Source of the DNA: Lepidodermella squamata | Taxonomy: Eukaryota; Gastrotricha | DNA length: 64,000 nt | Direction of reading: 5' to 3' | Assembly (NCBI GenBank): GCA_047495785.1 | Contig: JBLDXI010000025.1 | Location: forward strand, 682,001-746,000 | In this document: piece by piece, positions 57,030-64,000 of the stretch | How positions within the stretch are numbered: position 1 is the first letter of the stretch | Layout of the letters: every line of letters begins with the position of its first letter | Translations under genes and position numbers: made by a program | Notes under the pieces: generated by a model | Seen by the model: the letters and a program-made list of their open reading frames with translations, nothing else | Told to the model about the DNA's origin: nothing | Database searches by the model: none

Positions 57030-57943
57030 GTTTTCTCGAAAAAACAAAACTTAGTACAAACAACATGAATGTTTCTTATTCTATATCTCGCAAAACTCCT
57101 TATCAGTTGCTGGCAAATGTGATTGGCCAGCTAGCGACAACAGCTTGTGCATTGCCTTCTCTTATCAGTCTGGTTCACTTGACTCCGAGGTACTTGAGTC
57201 GCTATCTCCCGTCTCATAGCGGAATAAAACGTGGGCATAAACCACTAATAATTGTGTACCTATTATTTATCACGGGATAAATTTAGAAGAATGGAAATAG
57301 ACACGGTCTCAAATACACGTTCATGTGCTTCTGTTGTGGAGAAGGCCTCAACGCAGGCAACAAGATCGATATCAAAAATTTGGCGAACATGCATGATTAA
57401 TGCATCAAATCGTATAATTATTGATAGAATTCTACGTGAATATTGCTCTCGTTGATGAGGGAATTATTTAGATTTGACCTGGATCGGTCACCCAGACCAG
57501 CGGTTCGCAAAGTGGCGCACCCGTGTGCATTGGCGCATTTCGAAATATCGTTTCCGCACGCATGCGATTGTCAAATCCTGATCATTCCAGGCAAAAACGG
57601 CATTATTCCGATCGTTGTGAATTCTGCATAAATTAAGGGTTGTTTGAGAAATCGGATCAGCAATCAGTTTGACTGGCGCAAGTTTAGTTGAGATGATATT
57701 CTCATTACGCGATATCTCACTCGGTTTGTGAGAGCCTAGTAACAGGGGTGGGCATTTTTGAAAACTGATGAGACATCAGCACTCGCCTGGAATCGACACA
57801 TATTCGAAAGTAATTAAAGCATTAATACCTCCTTATCTTGCCAACACCTTGCATCACGCACGCTGATAAGTCTTATCTATCCATCTTTTTACGCCCAAGT
57901 AGGGGTAGCTAGTGCCACTTCCGACCTCAACAAAACTCTAATA
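57030..57943. promoter_or_regulatory. Shared divergent upstream region of receptors B and C
   Basis: 914 bases separate the two start codons and must hold both promoters. No TATA box or hormone response element could be named with confidence; ORFs here are chance. Confidence 0.5.
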
Positions 57944-59264
57944 ATGAGCTCGCCCTCTTCGTCAGCATGCTCAATCAGCGGAGACTCGAATTCAAGCGCT
58001 GTGACATCGTCAACTTCAGCTAATTTTACTCTATGTAAAGTATGCGGTGAGTTTGTTGCCAGGCGGAAAACTTATCAGCCGAAGAAGTGTCATGCCTGCC
58101 AGGTAATTGCTCTAATAACTTGAAACTCTCATTGCTGAACAAGCTTTCAAAACAGAAATTCTTCCGGCGCTACTTGCACAAAGCCGACAAGCTTGTATGT
58201 TCGAAAGGCAAAAATAACTGCCTTGTCACTGGTTCGCTGCGAAACGATTGTTACAAATGCCGGTTGCAGCGATGCCTCGATATAGGAATGGGCAAAAGCA
58301 AAGGTATTTATCAAAGTTTCGAGCCCCGCTTAATCATGTTTTACTACAGCAATAGCGAAAATGGAGGTGAAAAATGCTTTGGTGAGCAGAGAACCAGTCA
58401 TTTTCGACGGAGTTGCGGTAGAAGAAACGTTGAGAACAGCATTGGAAGCCTTTACCTACCTTCACCCCTTGAACAACGTAAGCTACTTCAAAAGTTATAG
58501 AGCCACCATTCTCAAAGATGAGGCTTCCAGTTGCCAAGCAAAACTGCTCAGATTTGGTCTGTCGAAGACGCAGTCGCGGTAGTTGATTACCATCTAGATG
58601 GCCTCATGGAAGTTTCCAGCGCTTATTGCCAATTCTTCACAGGTATTTCTCCAGCTGATTGATGAAAGATCAATTTGGTTCAATGCTTCTTCATAGGACG
58701 AGTTAGGATTCCAGAGGATGAATTATGGCAGCTGAAAGTCAATTTCACTCTCCTGGCCCCTGTTTTGTTTTTTGGCTTGCCTAATCAGAAAAATGCTGAA
58801 AATTCAATGCCGACTCTTCTTGGACTTGGAGATTCGGTTATTAGAAACACTTCATACATTTGCAACGAAACTTTCGATTTTCTAACCATGAGTGATGCGA
58901 TTGAACAGCACCTAGGTAACTGGAATCCTACGTTCGTCGAGGCAGCTGTGCTATTTTGTTTAACTCTTCTTGATGGTAAGAGCTTTCCCGGTTTGCGAAT
59001 CTCACTAATACTCTATTTATGATAGGCGAGGCAACTCTAATGCCTAAAAGCTCCAGGTTGAAGAATCAACTTCTCACTGCTCTCAACTTCACGTTAGCTC
59101 GCGAGTTCAATGGAGACTCGGCCATGATCGCAAATCGAATGCGAGCGCTGGATCACAGCATCAAGCTCGCTCAGAAATGTTTTGGTCGGCATGCTTCGAA
59201 ATGGCTCACGAGCTTGGGCCATGACTGCCAAGGCTTTATATACATACCAAGCTCCTGGAGTTAA
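57944..59264 (+). CDS. Divergent nuclear hormone receptor C
   Basis: Six exons: 57944-58102, 58156-58303, 58350-58477, 58531-58642, 58697-58975, 59026-59264. Introns are 46-54 nt and all in frame; 354 residues. A Ser/Thr-rich N-terminus of 30 residues precedes the first finger: CKVC, 14 residues, CHAC, then across the intron 'QKFFRRYLH'. Second finger: C-x6-C-x9-C-x2-C ('LVCSKGKNNC' to 'CYKC'), then 'CRLQRCLDIGM'. The ligand-binding region carries 'IFDGVAVEETLRTALEAFTY', 'LFFGLPNQKN', 'WNPTFVEAAVLFCLTLLDG' and 'LTALNFTLAREFNGDS'. All exon joins correspond to those of receptor B, so the pair arose by inverted duplication. AATAAA signals lie right after the stop. Confidence 0.9.
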
Positions 59265-59361
59265 TAAATTAAATTATGAACAGCTTTTAATAAATGAAAC
59301 TGTTAGGAGCCAGTTTTGTGGACAATTGAATGTCCTTAGCGTTTTCATGTAGTCCAGCAAA

Positions 59362-61086
59362 TCAAGCGGCCAAGATTTCATCAATCCAGGTACGAACGGA
59401 GCAAACCTGTGTTTAAAACCACGAAAGTAACACTATGAAATTGCTCAGATTTAACGAAAATACCCTCGCGAATACGCCGTAACTTCCTGCGCGTGCGCAG
59501 CCATTGCTGAAACTTGTGACGCCGCAAATCGTGTAGGCCCCATTAACAATTGCCATCAAAGGACCACCCTCATCGCCAGAGCAGGTGCCAACACCTAATG
59601 TGAAATGGTTTCATGAATTCGAGAAACTTTCTCGGGCATTGGCAAATTTTTCAGGTGCCTCGTGCCTCGCAAGAGAGACAAGGCATGCAATCATATAACA
59701 ATTATGATATATGAATATGAACTCACCACCGCCACTCCAGCCTATTTGTGAAAAGAGAGATTTTTTCAGTTATGCCATTCGATATTAAAGATTATACAAA
59801 CCGGCACACATCATCCGATCCGTAATTTGAGTCACCGTTGAAGCATACTGCTGCTTACACTCGTCCTTGTCAGCAACTTTCACATAGCCATTCTGCTGAT
59901 ATTGCACGGGACTGTCCCCATCTTAAAAGGAGAACAGCAGCGTTTTGTTTGAGAAGCTAATTTTATGCTCAAAAGTTTCCTACTTTCAGAAATCGATCCC
60001 CAGCCGGACAAGTAAACCGTACTGCCAGTATTGCAAGCCGCAGTACTACAGTCTGCTGCCGGTAGGCAAATTTGCTGCGTCCGCCAGTTGTCAGTGAAAA
60101 CGAGTTCGGCTTTCAAATTATTGAAAAATGTCATGAATAGTCAAATGAAATAGAACCAAGATGAAGTAATCCTGAAACTTACTCTGAACTTTAAGAATTG
60201 CGAGATCAAAATCGTTGGTTGCTTCCCTGCGATGGAGAGGAGAAAGTAGGTTACACATTTAGCATTCCCGATTGACTTACACGTAGTTCGGGTTTATCGT
60301 GACTTCCGAAACAACGCGCTGATATTCGCCAGTGTCAGTATTCACTGTATCCCAATCGGCAAAAATAGCTGTGATGTCTCTAATTGTTCGCTCAATTTAA
60401 CAATTATTATTCTTCTAGATACAAAATCTTACGTAGGCGATTTTGCGTATCTGAAATTAATTTGAACCTAATTACAGAACTGGACTGTGACTGAAAAAAC
60501 GTACTTGGCGCATTTCGCCGACGTGAGCAAATACCTAAGTAAACGAATTAAAGACTTGATTATCGATGTTACTGGGATAACCAACTGGGTGTCGATTATC
60601 GAAGCTGAGCAAGTTCGGATGATAGTTCCGTTGAGGATCTTCAGTCGGACGATCCTATCGATATTCGTAAATAGGACGAATTGGTAACATATCATTCAAC
60701 TAACCAGGGATATCTAGCAAGAAGACACATCATTGTCATGAAATTTAGTCAATGAAATCTTACTGATTTGGTAAAGTAGTGGTTCCACCAATAACAGCGG
60801 TGCCCGGCTTATTGTCAGCATTGTAGTACAACGTGTTCCCACATTCGCCGGCTATTGCAGTCGGCAGTGGTGAGGTCCTACGTTGGTCCGGCGGTTGTGA
60901 AGTGGTCAAACTAGTTTTTGCAGTCGTGCCTGGAGCTGCTGTGGTCGTTGAAACGGTTGCTGGGGGTGAATTGGACGAATCCGGCTGACAGCATAGACTT
61001 AATCTGCCTGCAACAGCTAGAAAAAGGAACCATATCAATGTTTGACGGAGAAAATCGCAAATTTTTAGCATTATGATTGCAACCAA
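59362..61086 (-). CDS. Trypsin-fold serine protease homologue, probably inactive (or a pseudogene)
   Basis: The first exon (61086-60764) has a signal peptide (LIWFLFLAVAGRLSLC), a Thr/Pro-rich linker and 'AVIGGTTTLPNQ', equivalent to the IVGG activation end of trypsins. A 9-nt exon (60713-60705) completes 'QYPW', then 60654-60582 gives 'IVRLKILNGTIIRTCSAS'. Further segments show 'ADWDTVNTDTGEYQRVV', 'NDFDLAILKV' (the catalytic Asp), 'QICLPAADC', 'VYLSGWGSISE' and the end 'GVFARVCSVRTWIDEIL'. The catalytic Ser block reads 'CSGDEGGPL', so Ser is replaced by Glu. The His block appears as 'LLTSAKCAKYV', Lys for His, but the intron joining it (60535-60581) does not keep the frame in my reading. 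So it is either a non-catalytic homologue or a decaying gene. Secreted. Confidence 0.65.
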
Positions 61087-62312
61087 ATTGAGTCAACAAA
61101 ATTATTGAGCGCAGATAACACTCTTTGAAGTTTTGTTGTTGAAGTGCTGACGAGAGCGTCAACACATTAACATAAATACGCAACAAGCTGAGCCGTGACC
61201 TAGCTCGAGCGCAACTAGACCAATAAACTAATTGACTTCACAATTGAACAATGAAGACACAATAGCTCTCGAGCGTGAAAATACGCATGTTTAACTTTGA
61301 ATATTGGCCTAAAAATGTTGTCCACCATCTAATCACGTTCCCAGCAATTTCTCCAGCACTATCCAACACCAAGTGAGTTACAAAGGATCGAATGATGTTG
61401 GATCAGCTTTCATCATTCAGTTCAGCCAGCACGCTACTTCGTATCCGGAGCATTTAACCCTTTCTTGGCGGAATTTTTTATCTGCGAGAGAAACAATATA
61501 TGACGGCAGTTCCAGGGGGCTTCGATGCCCTGATCCCGATTTTGAAATCCGTTTGTGTTTATCTATCACCGTTAAGGCTGTACAAAAAACCACCGAAATC
61601 GTCCCACTCGAAAAGCTGATTTAAGGCGATTTTTCGAAAGCCCTGATTTCTGTGTCAGATGCCTTAAGCTTCTGAATTTTGAATTTCTGATTATAAATTA
61701 CTCACATTAATGTCCCTAAGATTCTCCCTCACTTATATCACCGAAAAAATTATGTCTAAAAAAGTTTTGGAGGCTCAGCATTTAGATCTAAATTCAGCCT
61801 TTTAAGCTTTCCTTCAAGTTTTTTGCAGCACAAAAATCCCGCTCTCCCCTGTATAAGTCTGGGCTGATAAAAAGAATTCGCCGGTTTGATTTCATTTTAT
61901 TAGCCTCGTCATTTTTAATTACCAACTCGGAAAAATTTACAGAGAGTATGACGAACACGGCTCGAAAAATGATCAGAACCCTACGAAATTTCAAGTTGAA
62001 AAAAATCGAATTTCAATCTCATGTTGACTCATGTCCGACCATGCAAGATAACGGATAACGGTGTCCTGATCTCAAAGCCTTGTAGCCATCATCGAAAAGC
62101 AATATTCCTCAAAAGGGTGATCAAGAATTCAAATTCAATGTTCTACGGAATTTCCAAGTCGAAATTCCGATGATGTCATTCCCGCCGTGAACGGGTTACA
62201 CACCTTTTCGAACAATCCCACTTGTTTACAAGCCAGACAATAGATCGTAGTTTTATTTCGCTCAATCTGTATACCTATCCACTATAGATCTATTAGATCT
62301 CAATTCCTAGTG
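61087..62312. other. Intergenic, nothing recognised
   Basis: 5' flank of the protease homologue and spacer. No supported gene. Confidence 0.4.
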
Positions 62313-62597
62313 TCATTCGAAATTTCGTAGTTCTCGCTTTTGGTTGTAGCTTGGCCTGTAGCAAGAACATTCACGGCGTTGGAAGTCAGCGATCCATAGC
62401 TCACAGCCTGAATTCGATCTCGGTGCATTGCCGGTTCGCAGCGATCTCCTCGAGCCGATTTTCCATCCACAGCTATGCTTGATCACCCGGCACAGGTCAA
62501 AGCACGATCGGCCATTTGGCCAGGTCTCCTCGGCTAGGCAGCAACACAATACAAGAGCTAAGCAAGCTACAGATAACGCCACTGGAAATCGTGTCAT
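62313..62597 (-). CDS. Small secreted six-cysteine protein, copy 1
   Basis: 94 residues from the ATG at 62597; the frame is open further up, but the signal peptide 'MTRFPVALSVACLALVLCC' begins here. The mature part carries C-x3-C-x6-C, a 21-residue loop, then C-x11-C-x-C: 'CFDLCRVIKHSCGW' and 'CELWIADFQRRECSC'. This pattern is repeated in the next copy with the same spacings. It resembles no family I can name. Even cysteine number, a signal peptide and small size suggest a disulfide-stabilised secreted peptide. Function unknown. No intron is needed. Confidence 0.75.
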   Translation of the reverse strand: MTRFPVALSVACLALVLCCCLAEETWPNGRSCFDLCRVIKHSCGWKIGSRRSLRTGNAPRSNSGCELWIADFQRRECSCYRPSYNQKRELRNFE

Positions 62598-63312
62598 AAT
62601 TATTGTGCTAGAAGCAGTGAAATTAAAAAATGGACCGGCCGAGAATCGCACCGAAGACACCCATCATCATCAGGCCGGATATTGCGGGCCGAAATTGCGT
62701 GGACATATTTAGCTGTGATTGATGAGTCATCTCAGTTGTTTGTTTGTCTTTAACGTGTGGTTTTATTGTCCACACATCGATCGATATTAAAATGATTGCT
62801 ATGCATAGAAGCCGTTCGCGTCGTGTCGCGTCCGTGCGCTTTGGCGCAATTTGAAAACAAGGTTGTCTGTCACTTGAGTGCGGATGACTAGCGCAGGCGG
62901 TCTGAAACAATCCACCCCTGAATAATCAATCACACCCCACCAATGTCTTAGTATGAACTACAAAGACATTAAAAGAGTAGGTCAGAATTTTCGTTACCAT
63001 AGATCATAGACAACATGCATTTATTTAGCCAAAAATGTTCTCAACGCCTATCATGTCATTTCTCGTGTCAGCTGAGAATTTCAACTGGGTACGAGATATC
63101 TCCTCATCATCCTCATTATGAAGGCCCACCAGCGCATGACAAAACGAGCAAAAACATCCAAGAACTGACCTCATTTTTCTGATTTCAACTTCCAACCAAG
63201 TTTTGTAATTTTAAGCTTTAATACGACACGACATGGGCGATAAATTGAACTGATTCGAACAGTTTCATGCCTCTTTTAAACGAAAGATAGAACAAATTTT
63301 CCAAGTCCCTTG
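62598..63312. other. Spacer between the two cysteine-rich genes
   Basis: No supported gene. Overlapping ORFs in other frames are shadows. Confidence 0.45.
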
Positions 63313-63603
63313 TTAAGCCGTAAAAATATCGAACAGTTTTTTCGAGCTGGACGTTCTCGGGCAAGAGCATTGCCGCCGCTGCAGATCCGTTGTCCAGATA
63401 TCGCAGTTTGAGAATCCTGTGCTCGCGCCCAGCTGCACGTGGCTGTTTCGGTAGGCCGAGTAGCTCAGCCATTTGCAGCGGTCGCGCACCAGCCGGCATA
63501 GATCTCTGCAGTTGTACCAAGTTAGCGATGGTTCAGATGAGATACCAGGGATGAGATGGACGATGGTAAGGAATGTGACGGCTGTCAGCAAAATCGGCCT
63601 CAT
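63313..63603 (-). CDS. Small secreted six-cysteine protein, copy 2
   Basis: 96 residues from the ATG at 63603. Signal peptide 'MRPILLTAVTFLTIVHLIPG', then 'CRDLCRLVRDRCKW', a 23-residue loop and 'CDIWTTDLQRRQCSC'. Cysteine spacing is C-x3-C-x6-C-x23-C-x11-C-x-C, matching copy 1 except for two extra residues in the middle loop. 'DLCR', a W after the third Cys, 'W..D.QRR.CSC' and a basic C-terminus are shared. It is a tandem duplicate in the same orientation. Family unrecognised. Confidence 0.75.
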   Translation of the reverse strand: MRPILLTAVTFLTIVHLIPGISSEPSLTWYNCRDLCRLVRDRCKWLSYSAYRNSHVQLGASTGFSNCDIWTTDLQRRQCSCPRTSSSKKLFDIFTA

Positions 63604-64000
63604 TTCAAAAACTGAAAATTTTATGATAATAAAGCACAGCTAAATGTCTCTCAAAACTGAAATAGCTGAATGTCGTAGAAATTAATCCGCAACTATACAA
63701 AATCAATGAAAATTGCCTGATCAAATTGTTTGGCAATCAGACTTACGCTGAATTAGAAATAGTATATTTATTCCCTCTTAAGAAGCCTTAGCCGGACAGT
63801 AGACGGGGCACTTGTAGGCGTAATCACTATGCCGGCCCTAGAATACGTAAATGTTATCTATTTGCCGTTATCCGGTACAATTTTGATGTGAAGCAAATCA
63901 GGAAATCGCGTGGCCACAGCCCAGATTATTTACTGAATATAGACATTGCTCGGCCTGAAAAAATGGCTAAATTTCACCAGTGAAGCCTTCACAGTCTCAT
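63604..64000. other. Window end, nothing recognised
   Basis: Upstream of the second cysteine-rich gene. No supported feature. Confidence 0.4.

Overview
The window looks like nuclear DNA of an invertebrate animal, most likely an ecdysozoan. Genes are split by very short GT-AG introns (about 47-60 nt, occasionally several hundred). They encode class C (GABA-B-like) seven-transmembrane receptors, divergent nuclear hormone receptors, a membrane-anchored LamG protein, a trypsin-like protease homologue and small cysteine-rich secreted proteins. The splice acceptors are varied (TAG, CAG, AAG) and do not follow the strict nematode TTTTCAG consensus. I favour a tardigrade-like or other small-genome ecdysozoan, but this is an inference; no ribosomal or mitochondrial marker is present.

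Receptors: the main content is an expansion of GABA-B-like receptors in four sub-families. Sub-family P is on the + strand (1-499 partial, 32.6-35.0 kb, 39.8-42.4 kb). Sub-family G is on the - strand (2.0-5.0, 19.3-22.2 and 24.9-27.9 kb, plus fragments). Sub-family H is on the - strand (44.5-47.0 and 47.6-51.3 kb). A single gene S is on the + strand (53.1-55.5 kb). All intact copies have a signal peptide, a periplasmic-binding-protein-like ligand domain, seven membrane helices and the paired cysteines of TM3 and extracellular loop 2; none has a long coiled-coil tail. Several copies are broken: G2 by a 1-nt frameshift, H2 by a 377-bp transposon with a perfect 8-bp target duplication, S by a frameshift, and there are two short fragments. 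This is an active birth-and-death cluster.

Other genes: a four-repeat LamG membrane protein (28.7-31.7 kb, -); three nuclear receptors that share intron positions and a one-residue-longer first zinc finger (37.1-38.5 kb +; a divergent pair at 55.7-57.0 kb - and 57.9-59.3 kb +); a serine-protease homologue whose catalytic serine is glutamate (59.4-61.1 kb, -); and a pair of paralogous six-cysteine secreted peptides (62.3-62.6 and 63.3-63.6 kb, -).

Mobile DNA: 7.18-12.49 kb is a candidate undescribed 5.3-kb element (E1). It has terminal inverted repeats, dense sub-terminal TGCGGGATG words on both sides and several ORFs of its own (PB1-like, KH-like, zinc-finger-like), but no transposase that I recognise. 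A second TIR element (E2, 8.36-10.56 kb) sits inside it, and a LINE-like 3' tail sits inside E2. Elsewhere there are two foldback elements built of reiterated short words (5.82-6.19 and 17.97-18.31 kb), a 1.03-kb Mutator-like foldback with about 400-bp arms inside a pogo/Tigger remnant (23.1-24.9 kb), several elements with 8-bp target duplications, a non-LTR reverse-transcriptase remnant and two tRNA-like/SINE-like stretches. The rest is intergenic DNA in which I see no gene.
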